From contig CANLDN010000010.1 of assembly GCA_947489445.1 (NCBI GenBank), forward strand, positions 142,367 through 206,366: a DNA stretch of 64,000 nt, read 5' to 3'. Source of the DNA: an uncultured Paracoccaceae bacterium (GTDB lineage Bacteria > Pseudomonadota > Alphaproteobacteria > Rhodobacterales > Rhodobacteraceae). Below are positions 35,042 to 44,841 of this stretch, piece by piece. Positions within the stretch are counted from its first letter, which is position 1; every line of letters starts with the position of its first letter. Made by a program: the position numbers and the translations under genes. A model generated the notes under the pieces. The model was not told the origin of the DNA. It worked only from the letters and a program-made list of their open reading frames with translations, and ran no database searches.

Positions 35042-35614
35042 TTACCGGTTCGCCCCTGGCACCCACAACACGTCATCCTTGCCATCGTTATTGGCAATGC
35101 GTGACGCCTGAAAAAACCAATCCGACAGCCGGTTCAGGTATTTTACCGCCGCCGGGTTCACCGATTCCATTGTGGCCAGTTCGACAGTCAGCCGCTCAGC
35201 CCGGCGCGACACGGTCCGGCACAAATGCAGATGTGCGGCCAGCGCCGACCCACCCGGCAGGATAAAACTGCGCAAAGGCTCGACCTTCTTGGTCATCGCG
35301 TCGATTTCGGCCTCAAGCCGCTCAACCTGCGCATCAGACATGCGCAGCGGCGGATACTCCGCCTCGCCATCCTTTTCCATGTCCGGGCGGCACAGATCAG
35401 CCCCCAGATCAAACAGATCATTCTGAATCATCGTCAATTGCGCATCGATTTCCCCATTCGCATGCAACCGCGCCAGGCCAACCGTGGCATTCGTCTCGTC
35501 CACCGTGCCGTAAGATGTCACCCGGATCGCATGCTTTGCGACACGGCTACCGTTGCCCAACGCGGTTTCGCCCGCATCGCCCGTCTTGGTGTAGATTTTG
35601 TTCAGAACAACCAT
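35042..35614 (-). CDS. Cob(I)yrinic acid a,c-diamide adenosyltransferase, PduO type
   Basis: 190 residues from the ATG at 35614 (MVVLNKIYTKTGDAGETALG). It makes adenosylcobalamin from cob(I)alamin and ATP. PduO-type motifs: the N-terminal TKTGDxGxTxL ATP site, VTSYGTVDETNATVGLAR, LFDLGADLC, FILPGGSALAAHLHLCRTVSRRAER, and the closing YLNRLSDWFFQASRIAN. An upstream in-frame start would overlap the HIG1 stop. It is five bases from the HIG1 gene, clearly the same operon. Confidence 0.95.
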   Translation of the reverse strand: MVVLNKIYTKTGDAGETALGNGSRVAKHAIRVTSYGTVDETNATVGLARLHANGEIDAQLTMIQNDLFDLGADLCRPDMEKDGEAEYPPLRMSDAQVERLEAEIDAMTKKVEPLRSFILPGGSALAAHLHLCRTVSRRAERLTVELATMESVNPAAVKYLNRLSDWFFQASRIANNDGKDDVLWVPGANR

Positions 35615-35618
35615 TGGC

Positions 35619-35822
35619 TCAGGCCCCCCGGCGCAAATAGACAAACAAAAGGATCAGCAGAACGGCAATGAACTGCGCACCAATCCGCCAGCGCATGATC
35701 TTGTTGGCGTATTTGCGGTTGAAATCACCACCTTTGCCAAACCCACCAATGCCAAGCAGCAAGATGCCCAACACGATCAGTACGGCAACGGCAACAAGCC
35801 AAAACAGCGGATCATCGGCCAT
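35619..35822 (-). CDS. HIG1-domain twin-transmembrane protein
   Basis: 67 residues with two membrane helices: about 5-25 (FWLVAVAVLIVLGILLLGIG) and 44-64. Between and into the second helix runs NRKYANKIMRWRIGAQFIAV, the conserved HIG1 (hypoxia-induced) signature. Bacterial HIG1 proteins associate with cytochrome oxidase in some alphaproteobacteria; that link is family knowledge, not shown here. The ATG at 35822 lies eight bases after GAGGGG, whereas an in-frame GTG two codons earlier is too close. It is co-transcribed with the adenosyltransferase. Confidence 0.85.
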   Translation of the reverse strand: MADDPLFWLVAVAVLIVLGILLLGIGGFGKGGDFNRKYANKIMRWRIGAQFIAVLLILLFVYLRRGA

Positions 35823-35882
35823 GTTCACGTCCCCTCAATTCTGTCCCCAGCGATGTAGCAGGCCACGGGGCGAAGGAAACCC

Positions 35883-36710
35883 TCAGGCGCGCAAAATCAC
35901 CCAATCCAGCAGCCGGGTCGGCAACACCCGCCGCAATAAACCCATCAAATAGGTCGGCGTGGTCACATAATAACGCGGTTTCGGGCGGGGTGATGTCAGC
36001 GCGTGCAATAGTTTCTTCGTCACGGCAGAGGGCGGCAATTCAAACCGGTCTGGCCCGCTATCGGTGTAAAGCCGGGTCAGCACATCGGTATATTCTTCCG
36101 ACCGGGCCGAATTTTCCCAATCAATCCACTGCTCAAAATGCGGGATCGCATTTTCGCGGATTTTCGATGTCACCGGCCCGGGTTCAATCAACACCACCTT
36201 GATCGGGGTGTTCGCCATTTCGACCCGTAATACATCCGTCAGCCCCTCCAGCGCGAATTTGCTCGACACATAGGCACCGCGCCATTTCATCCCCACAAAG
36301 CCCAGAACCGACGAACAATTGATGATCCGCCCATGCCCTTGCGCGCGCATCACCGGAATGACCAACCGGGTCAGCTCATGCCAGCCAAACACATTCGTCT
36401 CGAATATCGCGCGCAAGCCCGCGACCGGCAAATCCTCCACCGCGCCGGGGCAGGCATAGGCACCATTGTTGTAAAGCGCATCCAACGTGCCGCCCGTCGC
36501 CTCCAGCGTTTCGGCCAGCCCGTTTACGATGCTGTCGGGATCGGCATAATCGATCAGCGGGCTGTCAAACCCGTCCGCCTTCAACCTCTCGCAATCCTCC
36601 GCCTTGCGGCAACTTGCAAAAACACGCCACCCGGCGTCACGTAACCCGCGGGCCGCATCCAGACCAATGCCGGATGATGATCCCGTAATCAGTATTGATT
36701 TCTGTGTCAT
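35883..36710 (-). CDS. Short-chain dehydrogenase/reductase
   Basis: 275-residue classical SDR. The cofactor motif is ILITGSSSGIGLDAARGL (T-G-x-x-x-G-I-G). LYNNGAYACPGAVEDL carries the N-N-x-G turn, the catalytic Ser lies in INCSSVLGF, and YVSSKFALEG is Y-x-x-x-K. The nucleotide-binding strand is followed by ASCRKAEDCERLK, with Arg/Lys favouring NADP(H). The C-terminal extension (KPRYYVTTPTYLMGLLRRVLP) resembles the DHRS-type retinol/steroid dehydrogenase-like group. The substrate is unknown. It is divergent from parC by 116 bases. Confidence 0.9.
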   Translation of the reverse strand: MTQKSILITGSSSGIGLDAARGLRDAGWRVFASCRKAEDCERLKADGFDSPLIDYADPDSIVNGLAETLEATGGTLDALYNNGAYACPGAVEDLPVAGLRAIFETNVFGWHELTRLVIPVMRAQGHGRIINCSSVLGFVGMKWRGAYVSSKFALEGLTDVLRVEMANTPIKVVLIEPGPVTSKIRENAIPHFEQWIDWENSARSEEYTDVLTRLYTDSGPDRFELPPSAVTKKLLHALTSPRPKPRYYVTTPTYLMGLLRRVLPTRLLDWVILRA

Positions 36711-36826
36711 CGCAACTGTTTGGCGCGGGCCGCGCCATCTGGCAAGTCGCAGCCCACCGCCAAAGCGGAAGCATGCCCAAATTTCCCTGCTTTACGCCGG
36801 AATCCCGCATCGCTAAACCGGTGGTC

Positions 36827-39163
36827 ATGAGTGATGACAGCGACGCCGATCTTGGCCCCAACGATGTAACCGAAACCCTGCGGCGCGCCATTGGCGACCG
36901 CTATCTGACCTATGCGCTCTCCACGATCATGCACCGCGCGCTGCCTGATGCGCGCGACGGGCTGAAGCCGGTGCACCGGCGCATCCTTTACGCCATGTCG
37001 CGTCTGCGGTTGTCACCGACCGGCGGCTTCCTGAAATCCGCCAAGATCAGTGGTGACACGATGGGTGATTTCCACCCGCATGGCGACGCCGCGATCTATG
37101 ACGCGATGGCCCGGCTCGCGCAGGATTTCAACGTGCGCTATCCGCTTGTGGACGGGCAGGGGAATTTCGGCAATATCGACGGCGATAACCCCGCGGCCTC
37201 GCGATATACAGAGGCGCGGATGACCGCAGCAGCCGAGGCGCTGCTCGAAGGGTTGTCCGAAGATGCTGTCGATTTTCGCGACAATTACGATGGCCGCCTG
37301 ACCGAACCGGCAGTCTTGCCGGCCACGTTTCCGAACCTTCTCGCCAATGGCTCCAGCGGCATCGCCGTGGGGATGGCGACCAACATCCCGCCCCACAATC
37401 TGCATGAACTCATCGACGCCTGCCTGCATCTGATCAAGACGCCTGATGCGCGTGACGACACGCTACTGAACTACATCCCCGGCCCCGATTTTCCGACCGG
37501 CGGCATCATCGTCGAACCACCCGAGAACATCGCCGAGGCCTACCGTACCGGGCGCGGATCATTCCGCTTGCGCGCGAAATGGGAAATCGAAGACCTTGGG
37601 CGTGGCACATGGCAAATCGTCGTCACCGAAATCCCCTATCAGGTCCAGAAATCCAAGCTGATCGAAAAACTGGCCGAGGTGATCCAACTTAAGAAGGTTC
37701 CGCTTCTCGCGGATGTCCGCGACGAAAGCGCCGAAGACATCCGCGTCATCCTCGAACCCCGTGCCAAGACCGTCGATCCAGAGGTCATGATGGGGATGCT
37801 CTTCCGCAACTCCGATCTGGAAACGCGGTTCAGCCTGAACATGAACGTCCTGATCGACGGGCTGACGCCAAAGGTCTGCTCGCTCAAGGAGGTACTGCGC
37901 GCCTTCCTTGACCACCGCCGCGATGTCCTGATCCGGCGTAGTAAATATCGGCTGGAGAAAATCGACCACCGGCTTGAGGTCCTTGAAGGATTCATCATCG
38001 CCTTCCTTCATCTGGACCGCGTGATCGACATCATCCGCTACGATGACGATCCCAAACAGGCGCTGATGGTCGAAGACTGGGCCAAGGACCATGTGCGGGC
38101 GACCTCCGAAAAGGATTACGTATCACCCGTCGATGACGATCCAGAGGTATCGCTGTCGGAAATCCAGGCAGAGGCGATCCTGAACATGCGCCTGCGCAGT
38201 TTGCGGCGTCTGGAAGAACTCGAACTGATCGCCGAACGCGACAAGCTGATGGAAGAACGCGCGGGCATCGAGGACTTGCTCGAAAGCGACGCCCTGCAAT
38301 GGGCCAAGATCGCCGAACAACTCCGTGAAACCCGCAAGACTTTCGGCAATAGCAGCGAAGGCGGTGCGCGCCGCACCAAATTCGCCGAAGCCGCCGAAGT
38401 GGTCGAAGTGCCGTTAGAGGCGATGATCGACAAGGAACCGATCACCGTGGTCTGTTCCAAAATGGGCTGGGTCCGTGCCATGACCGGCCATATCGACCTG
38501 ACCCGCGAGCTAAAGTTTAAGGACGGTGACGGCCCCCGCTTTATCTTCCACGCCGAAACGACTGACAAGCTGCTGGTGTTCGGTGCCAACGGACGGTTCT
38601 ATACCGTCGGTGCCGCCAACCTGCCCGGCGGGCGCGGCATGGGCGAACCGCTGCGGTTGATGGTTGATCTGCCCAACGATGTCGAAATCGTCGATATCCT
38701 GATCCATAAACCCGGCGCAAAACTGATCGTCGCCTCTGCCGAAGGCAACGGTTTTGTGGTGCCAGAGGAAGAAGTGCTCGCCCAGACCCGCAGCGGTAAA
38801 CAAGTGCTCAACGTCAAAGACACTGTCGCCAAGGTCTGCAAACGCGTGGCGGGTGACCATATCGCCGTGGCGTCCGAGAACGCCAAATTTCTCGTCTTCC
38901 CGGTCGATGAACTGCCCGAAATGAACCGGGGCAAAGGCGTGCGTATCCAGAAATACAAAAAGGCCACCGGACGGCAGGGTATGCTTGAACTCGATGGTGG
39001 TCTGTCGGACCTGACGACCTTTAACTGGGATGACGGGTTGTCTTGGCCCATGGGTGGCGGCAAAACCCGGACCGAACCAGACATGACCGAATGGAAAGCC
39101 GCGCGGGCAGGGGTCGGCAAACGGCCCCCTTACGGCTTCCCCAAGAACAACAAGTTCACCTAG
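36827..39163 (+). CDS. parC: DNA topoisomerase IV subunit A
   Basis: 778 residues. The start at 36827 (MSDDSDADLGPNDVTETLRRAIGDRYLTYALSTIM) matches the ParC N-terminus; an earlier in-frame ATG adds 44 dissimilar residues that overlap the SDR promoter. The breakage-reunion domain holds DGLKPVHRRILYAM, GDFHPHGDAAIYDAM and the active-site Tyr in NPAASRYTEARMT. The C-terminal region carries a few GyrA-like beta-pinwheel blades (GRFYTVGAANLPGGRGMGEPLRL). It decatenates chromosomes with ParE, whose gene is not in this window. Confidence 0.96.
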   Translation: MSDDSDADLGPNDVTETLRRAIGDRYLTYALSTIMHRALPDARDGLKPVHRRILYAMSRLRLSPTGGFLKSAKISGDTMGDFHPHGDAAIYDAMARLAQDFNVRYPLVDGQGNFGNIDGDNPAASRYTEARMTAAAEALLEGLSEDAVDFRDNYDGRLTEPAVLPATFPNLLANGSSGIAVGMATNIPPHNLHELIDACLHLIKTPDARDDTLLNYIPGPDFPTGGIIVEPPENIAEAYRTGRGSFRLRAKWEIEDLGRGTWQIVVTEIPYQVQKSKLIEKLAEVIQLKKVPLLADVRDESAEDIRVILEPRAKTVDPEVMMGMLFRNSDLETRFSLNMNVLIDGLTPKVCSLKEVLRAFLDHRRDVLIRRSKYRLEKIDHRLEVLEGFIIAFLHLDRVIDIIRYDDDPKQALMVEDWAKDHVRATSEKDYVSPVDDDPEVSLSEIQAEAILNMRLRSLRRLEELELIAERDKLMEERAGIEDLLESDALQWAKIAEQLRETRKTFGNSSEGGARRTKFAEAAEVVEVPLEAMIDKEPITVVCSKMGWVRAMTGHIDLTRELKFKDGDGPRFIFHAETTDKLLVFGANGRFYTVGAANLPGGRGMGEPLRLMVDLPNDVEIVDILIHKPGAKLIVASAEGNGFVVPEEEVLAQTRSGKQVLNVKDTVAKVCKRVAGDHIAVASENAKFLVFPVDELPEMNRGKGVRIQKYKKATGRQGMLELDGGLSDLTTFNWDDGLSWPMGGGKTRTEPDMTEWKAARAGVGKRPPYGFPKNNKFT

Positions 39164-39571
39164 ATGACGGGTCGTGTGCATAAATCATGCGCATGGTTTC
39201 TGCATCGTTTCTGCATGGATTGCACACGGGCGCTTTTGGTCGTTTTGCTGGTGTTTGGCCTGCTCGCTCCGCGCATGTCGGCGGTGCTGGCCCAAGTCAT
39301 TCCCGGCATCCAAACCATGGTGATTTGCACCGGCGATCAGGTGATCACGCTGACCATCGGCGCGGACGGCGTGCCGGTCGAAACGGTCTCGGAAAACCCG
39401 CATCCTTGCGTCATGGCCGATGGGGTCACGCTGGCCACCAGTGACCTGCCGTTCTGGCAGAAACTGGCCGCAGACCACGCCCGCAGCTTCGCCATTCTGG
39501 AAAGCCCCCGGGCCGTTGACGATCACCTGATACGGCTTTCACCATCCCGCGCACCCCCTGTTGTGATTTGA
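39164..39571 (+). CDS. Small exported hypothetical protein before the PepSY gene
   Basis: The frame starts one base after the parC stop (135 residues), or at an ATG at 39215 (118 residues), which would put a signal-like helix (ALLVVLLVFGLLAPRMSAVLA) at the normal distance. The mature part has MVICTGDQVITLTIGADGVPVE and ENPHPCVMADG, with two Cys about 30 residues apart. The layout resembles small periplasmic Cys proteins (DUF2946-like) that sit beside metal-transport genes, but the match is loose. It precedes the PepSY gene by 41 bases, so they are probably co-transcribed. Confidence 0.6.
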   Translation: MTGRVHKSCAWFLHRFCMDCTRALLVVLLVFGLLAPRMSAVLAQVIPGIQTMVICTGDQVITLTIGADGVPVETVSENPHPCVMADGVTLATSDLPFWQKLAADHARSFAILESPRAVDDHLIRLSPSRAPPVVI

Positions 39572-39612
39572 TCTAACTCACTCAAATCAAATCAGAAAAC
39601 AGGATTACATTC

Positions 39613-40917
39613 ATGACCGATGCAGCTGCGCCGGCACCGGACCGGTCGCAAATGACCGGTGGTGCCTTCTACCGTTTGGTGTGGAAATGGCATTTCCTCG
39701 CCTCGCTTTATGTCCTGCCCTTCATGGCGATGCTCGCCATCACCGGCGGCATCTACCTTTACAAACCGCAGATCGAAGAAGTGATCTATGCAGACCGCCT
39801 GAACGTCGAAATCGGGGCAGAGCGTCAAAGCTGTGAGGCGCAGATCGCGGCCCTTGGGGCGACTACCGACATCACCCGCATCCGCAGTATAAAGATCGAA
39901 GATCGGCCGAGCCGGTCAACCCTTATCGAATTCGACGACACCAATAAAATCAGAACCTTAGCCTGGATCGATCCATACACATCCGAAGTTCTGGCGACCC
40001 AGCCACGCGACGAAACCGCCATGCGCATCCTGCGGAAATTCCACGGTGAATTGCTGCTCGGTGACTTTGGGACCAAGTTCGTCGAACTCGCTGCACACTG
40101 GGCCATCGTGATGTTCATCACCGGGCTATACCTGTGGTGGTCGCGCGGCCAGCGGACTGTGAAAAAGGCATTCTCGCCACCCTCTGGTAAAGGCCGCAGC
40201 TTCTGGCGCGAAACGCATTTGTTCACCGGCATCTTTGCCGCTGCGCTTGTCGTCCCGATCATCATCTCGGGTCTGCCATGGACGAATGTCTGGGGCAGCG
40301 GGCTGTCTTATGTTCAACAGCAGACCAACACAGAATCCAAAAGCCTGCGCTTTGGCGGCGACATACCCAACTCAACCACCGGCGAAGGGACGCCCATCCC
40401 CTACGCACAGGTCTTCGACATCGCCGAGGCCCAAGGGCTGGTCGCCCACTATGAAACAAGGCCGCCGCGCAACGCCGTCGCCGCGTATTGGGTCCGTTCC
40501 GCCAGCATCAACCGGGCCGACCAGACAGAGCTGATCATCGACCAATATACCGGCACCGTTCTCAAACGGCACGACTTCGCAGATAACCCCGCTTTGGCCC
40601 GGGTTGTGTCGCAGGGCATCTCTTTCCACCAGGGCGAGCTTTACGGATGGCTTAATCTGGCGCAGAATACTTTGGCTGCGGTGTTAGCTGTTGTTCTTTC
40701 GGTTTCGGGTTTTGTGGTGTGGTGGATGCGACGGCCGGCGGGATCACTTGGGGTTCCGGCGGCACCTGACGCATCACTGGGGACGGGGATGGTCGTTCTG
40801 GTGATCGGACTTGGCATTCTGCTGCCGCTTGTGGGCGCGTCGTTGATCGTCGCCCTTGTTCTGGACTGGTTGATTTTCCGCAAGCTTGGGTGGTTCCAAG
40901 GCCGCCCTGCGACCTGA
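39613..40917 (+). CDS. PepSY-associated membrane protein (PiuB-like)
   Basis: 434 residues with four or five transmembrane helices: about residues 28-50 (LASLYVLPFMAMLAITGGIYLY), 155-178 (AAHWAIVMFITGLYLWWSRGQR), 205-228, 350-375 and 395-425. Periplasmic PepSY-type segments lie between them (YIDPYTSEVLATQPRDE-like and SINRADQTELIIDQYTGTVLKR). This is the PepSY_TM family, often iron-regulated and linked to siderophore or ferric reductase functions. The conserved FHGELLLGDFGTKFVELAAHW, with His residues at membrane borders, could bind heme or metal. No Fur box was identified with confidence. Confidence 0.85.
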   Translation: MTDAAAPAPDRSQMTGGAFYRLVWKWHFLASLYVLPFMAMLAITGGIYLYKPQIEEVIYADRLNVEIGAERQSCEAQIAALGATTDITRIRSIKIEDRPSRSTLIEFDDTNKIRTLAWIDPYTSEVLATQPRDETAMRILRKFHGELLLGDFGTKFVELAAHWAIVMFITGLYLWWSRGQRTVKKAFSPPSGKGRSFWRETHLFTGIFAAALVVPIIISGLPWTNVWGSGLSYVQQQTNTESKSLRFGGDIPNSTTGEGTPIPYAQVFDIAEAQGLVAHYETRPPRNAVAAYWVRSASINRADQTELIIDQYTGTVLKRHDFADNPALARVVSQGISFHQGELYGWLNLAQNTLAAVLAVVLSVSGFVVWWMRRPAGSLGVPAAPDASLGTGMVVLVIGLGILLPLVGASLIVALVLDWLIFRKLGWFQGRPAT

Positions 40918-40927
40918 CCTGACGCCC

Positions 40928-40951
40928 GGCGGCGGGCAACGATCCGCCGCC
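40928..40951 (+). terminator. GC-rich hairpin after the PepSY gene
   Basis: GGCGGCGG (40928-40935) pairs with CCGCCGCC (40944-40951) across eight bases, 11 bases after the stop. There is no T-run, so at most a weak or factor-dependent terminator. Confidence 0.35.
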
Positions 40952-40977
40952 AACACGCCTTTGAAGCAGCGAACCAA

Positions 40978-41006
40978 CTGTCACAAAGCTGCAAAGAACC
41001 GTCACT
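40978..41006 (+). promoter_or_regulatory. Candidate PHO box upstream of phoX
   Basis: CTGTCACAAAG, CTGCAAAGAAC and CGTCACT follow each other with 11-base periodicity, 42 bases before the phoX start. This resembles PhoB-binding direct repeats (consensus about CTGTCAT with a 4-base A/T-rich spacer). The middle unit is poor. The position fits activation of a phosphate-starvation gene. Confidence 0.5.
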
Positions 41007-41047
41007 AGGGTCGCGCTGAAAACAAACGCCAGCAAGGAGCCAGTGCG

Positions 41048-42928
41048 ATGAAAGACGTTGATACATATGACCTTTCCTGGGACGAGTGGGATGAATTGCA
41101 ACGCCCCGCCGCCGAGAAGACAGATTTTGACGATGTGGTCGAAGCCGCCATTTCACGGCGCGGTTTCCTGAGCGGTGTCGTCGCGTTTGGTTCGGGTGCG
41201 GCCGTCATGGGCACAGGCCTGCTGTCCGGCACATCAGCTGAGGCGCAAACCGCCAGTCGTTTCGGCTTCACGCCAATCCCGATTGCCACAGACGGCACCG
41301 TGCATGTGCCCGAAGGCTACACATGGCAGCCTGTCGCGAAATGGGGCCAGCCCCTGTTCTCTGACGCCGAAGAATTCAGTCAGGAAATAGGTGTCAGCGT
41401 TGCCAGCTCCGACCGGGTGTTCGGCGAAAACACCGACGGGATGGAGGCCTTTATGGTCGGCAACCGGCAGGTGATCGCGGTGAACCATGAATACGTGAAC
41501 ACCAAAGTCAATTTGCCTCACACCGGCGGTGAAACGACCAGCGCAGATGATGTGCTTATTCTGCAAAACATGCAGGGCGTAACAGTGATGGAAGTCGCCG
41601 AGGGTCCGGACGGTTGGGATATCGTTGTCGATAGTGATCTGAACCGCCGCATCACGCATAACACGCCGATGACAATCGCGGGGCCAGCCGCTGGTCATGA
41701 CCTGATGAAAACATCAGCGGATCCCGAAGGCGTCCTGACACTGGGAACCATCAACAACTGTGGCGCGGGCAAGACGCCCTGGGGCACCTATCTGACCTGC
41801 GAAGAAAACTTCAACGGCTACTTTGGATCAAGCGATCCGGATTTCGCGTTGCCAGAGGGGTACGGGCGTTACGGCATTGGGTTGGAAGGCCGTTATGGCT
41901 ATGAAAAGTTCGATCCGCGCTTTGATGTGTCGCAAAACCCGAATGAGCCGCACAGGCTTGGCTATATCGTGGAAATCGACCCCAGCGATGCCTCATCAAC
42001 CCCGATCAAACACACTGCATTGGGTCGTTTCAAACATGAAAACGCCGCCACTGTAATCGCGCCTGATGGCCGGGTGGTCGTCTATATGGGCGACGATGAA
42101 CGGGGCGAATTTATGTATAAATATGTCTCCAACGGGGTCTACACACCCGGCGGTCCGACATCTGCTCTGCTGGATGATGGTCAGCTTTATGTGGCGAAAT
42201 TCAACAATGATCTGACCGGTCAATGGGTGGCCCTGACCCCCGAAGCCACGGGCATGGACGAAGCTGAAATCGCAATCTTCACCCGCACTGCGGCGTCAGC
42301 CGTGGGGGCCACAACCATGGACCGGCCCGAATGGGTCGCCGTGAACCCGGTCGCGGTCGAAGGGTACTGTTGCCTGACCAACAACCGCAACCGGGGCGTC
42401 AAGCCAAACGCGGGCGGTGATGATACATCCATCAATGGGCCAAACCCGCGCGCCGAAAACAACTATGGCCAGATCGTGCGCTGGTACCCCAGCAATGATG
42501 ATCACGGAACGGACACATTCACCTGGGACCTGTACGTCATGGCCGGAAACCCAACCGTGCATGATGACAAATATGGCGGATCGTCCAACATCAACGAAGG
42601 CAACCTGTTCAACTCACCCGACGGGATGATGTTCGACAGCACCGGGTTGCTTTGGATTCAGACAGACGGGAACGACAGCAACGAAGACGGGTTCGCAGGG
42701 ATGGGCAACAACCAGATGCTGGCGGGTGACCCATCCACCGGTCAGATCGAACGGTTCCTGACGGGCCCCAAAGGGTCCGAGGTTACCGGCCTGACATGGT
42801 CAGCGGACCGGCGTACAATGTTTGTAGGGATTCAGCACCCGGCGGCCCCTTTCCCTGACGGCGAAGGGATGCTGCCCCGCTCAACCATCATCGCGGTCAA
42901 ACGGGACGACGGCGCAATGGTTGGCTAG
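41048..42928 (+). CDS. phoX: PhoX family alkaline phosphatase
   Basis: 626 residues. The N-terminus has a PhoX-type extended leader of about 35 residues, then a Tat motif SRRGFLSG and hydrophobic stretch ending SAEA, so it should be exported folded via Tat. The PhoX (DUF839) body includes FGENTDGMEAFM, AVNHEYVN, NCGAGKTPWGTYLTCEENFNGYF, TALGRFKHENAATVI, VVYMGDDERGEFMYKYVS and TNNRNR, which carry the acidic, Arg and Cys residues of the Fe/Ca centre. It releases phosphate from organic phosphoesters in the periplasm. The start follows AAGGAG. Confidence 0.95.
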   Translation: MKDVDTYDLSWDEWDELQRPAAEKTDFDDVVEAAISRRGFLSGVVAFGSGAAVMGTGLLSGTSAEAQTASRFGFTPIPIATDGTVHVPEGYTWQPVAKWGQPLFSDAEEFSQEIGVSVASSDRVFGENTDGMEAFMVGNRQVIAVNHEYVNTKVNLPHTGGETTSADDVLILQNMQGVTVMEVAEGPDGWDIVVDSDLNRRITHNTPMTIAGPAAGHDLMKTSADPEGVLTLGTINNCGAGKTPWGTYLTCEENFNGYFGSSDPDFALPEGYGRYGIGLEGRYGYEKFDPRFDVSQNPNEPHRLGYIVEIDPSDASSTPIKHTALGRFKHENAATVIAPDGRVVVYMGDDERGEFMYKYVSNGVYTPGGPTSALLDDGQLYVAKFNNDLTGQWVALTPEATGMDEAEIAIFTRTAASAVGATTMDRPEWVAVNPVAVEGYCCLTNNRNRGVKPNAGGDDTSINGPNPRAENNYGQIVRWYPSNDDHGTDTFTWDLYVMAGNPTVHDDKYGGSSNINEGNLFNSPDGMMFDSTGLLWIQTDGNDSNEDGFAGMGNNQMLAGDPSTGQIERFLTGPKGSEVTGLTWSADRRTMFVGIQHPAAPFPDGEGMLPRSTIIAVKRDDGAMVG

Positions 42929-43027
42929 TGAGCCAAAGCCGAAACCAACATTGCGACACACGCCCCTCGGCCTTCGCGCTGGGGGGCGGATGTCTGCATT
43001 GAGCCCAAACCTACTGAATGCTGCGGG

Positions 43028-44841
43028 TTGCGCGAACGTCGGCTTTATCGCTTCCGGCCAACAACGTGCCAAAATCAAACGAAGTTTTGCCAAGGCGTTG
43101 TGGCAAATGAATCTTCAGCGATATTGGTCGCTTCGCCTAATTTACCTACTGAAGTGGGCACTGCAGCTATTGAAACGGCGTTCGATCTTGGCGACTCTGG
43201 CTTTCTGCGCGATGTTTTGTCCGGAGATCAGAGCCTATTGGATGAGACCTTTGCAGGCCTTGATTTGTCCGACCTTCAGACCCTGGCCGAAAGTTCTATC
43301 CAAACGCCCGACATGCAGGTCCTCCCAGGTGACCTGTATTTACAGGACGGCAATCCAGTATCTGCATTGCAGGCTTTTTCCGCTGTACCGGCCAACGCTG
43401 CGCAGTCCGAACAGGCGATTGGGCGGCAGGCGCTGGCTAGTTTCGTTGCTCCCAACAACCCAAACGCTCTTGAACTACAGCTAGCTGAACAACTTCTGCT
43501 AGACAACATGTTATCCGGGGACACTTATTCCTCGGCTACGGTTTTGGGAAACACCGATCAATTTCCATCTACGGTTACTCTTGCCGCTGCTACCACTCTG
43601 CGTGTGAACCCCGCATCACCAGAGCAACTATCTTCTGCACGACAGGCACAAATTGAAGGTTGCGCAGCGGCGGAAGCGACCGCCGATGCTTGGTGTTCTG
43701 TCTTTGACATTGTTTATGTCACGACCCGTCAAGCCAACCCATCTGGCAGCGACATCTTGTTCGGATCGTCCGAAGGACCACTAGCAAGCGGTATTGTTCG
43801 TACTCGATTACCAGTCGCTTTTGAACTGGCAATGGCTCAAGAACCCACGTTGTCATCTTTAAGCTGTAGCCTTGGTTGGCTAACTTGTCCCCGTGCCATC
43901 GAACAGTTGTTATACGAGGCGGATATTCCCGCTATCCCGGCCGAAGAACTGCCAGAGCGCGTAGACAATTTTGACGCAACTATTACTGATGCTCTTAGCC
44001 ACTTTCCGCGTCCTAGGTATAATTCGCCCCGCGCGCTAATCTTCATCCATGGCTTCAACACTGATTTTGCTGAAGCAACAGACGCCGTCGCGCGTTTGAT
44101 GATCACTTCACGCTACCCATCTACTCCCTATCTCTTTAGCTGGCCGTCGCAGGGAAGGTCTTGTTCAGCAAGCAACGCTCATTGAGTTCGGTTGGCCGAG
44201 AGACCGTACAAATTGCTTATCAAGCTGACCGCGATGCCGTCACCGCCAGTTGCACAAACATGCGCAATGCCATGACCGACATTATCAAACGCTACGGTTC
44301 AGGTCAGGTAGATATAGTTGCCCACTCGATGGGAAATCAACTGCTGTGGGAAATGCTGCAAGGCTGCGGTGACCCCACAGCCCCAGTCCTTGGCGACGCA
44401 GCTAACAAGCCATTCCGGGCAATGATCCTTGTGGCGGCGGACCTATCCTTGCCGAAATTCCGGGATGTTCTGAACAATTATACAGACTTGGCGGACGAGC
44501 TAGCGATCTATGCCAGTCCGAATGACCTTGTGTTGCAAGCCTCAGCTCGAGTTTTTAATCAGAACGACTTGGGCGACGGCTACGATGCGCGGGTACCGCG
44601 GTTGGGTTTATATACCCGGTCGACACATGCCTTCGAAGCGGGGGTTCAGGTGATCAGCACTCAAACCGTGGATGGAACCACGACTTACGCACCGCGCAAC
44701 CACAACTATCATATCAATAATCCTACAATCAGGCGTGACATCTCTATGATCTTGAACGGCCAGTTCTCCGATCTAGCGATCCGCTGTATTTTGGGGCCAC
44801 TGGACGAGGGTCACTACATGATTTCGCTCAACTGCTTGTAG
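43028..44841 (+). pseudogene. Frameshifted DUF900-type alpha/beta hydrolase gene
   Basis: Two frames together make one hydrolase. The first (43028-44185) ends with FDIVYVTTRQANPSG, ALIFIHGFNTDFAEATDAVARL and PYLFSWPSQG, the DUF900 start and oxyanion motifs. The second frame (44161-44841) resumes with YQADRDAVTAS and VDIVAHSMGNQLLWEML, the nucleophile elbow, to a natural stop. A one-base loss in the GGGAAGG stretch near 44152-44158 would explain the break; the joined protein would then carry about 17 extra residues (FSKQRSLSS...). The 5' end is also doubtful: the first frame has only TTG/GTG starts and no signal peptide, suggesting N-terminal truncation. Confidence 0.75.
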
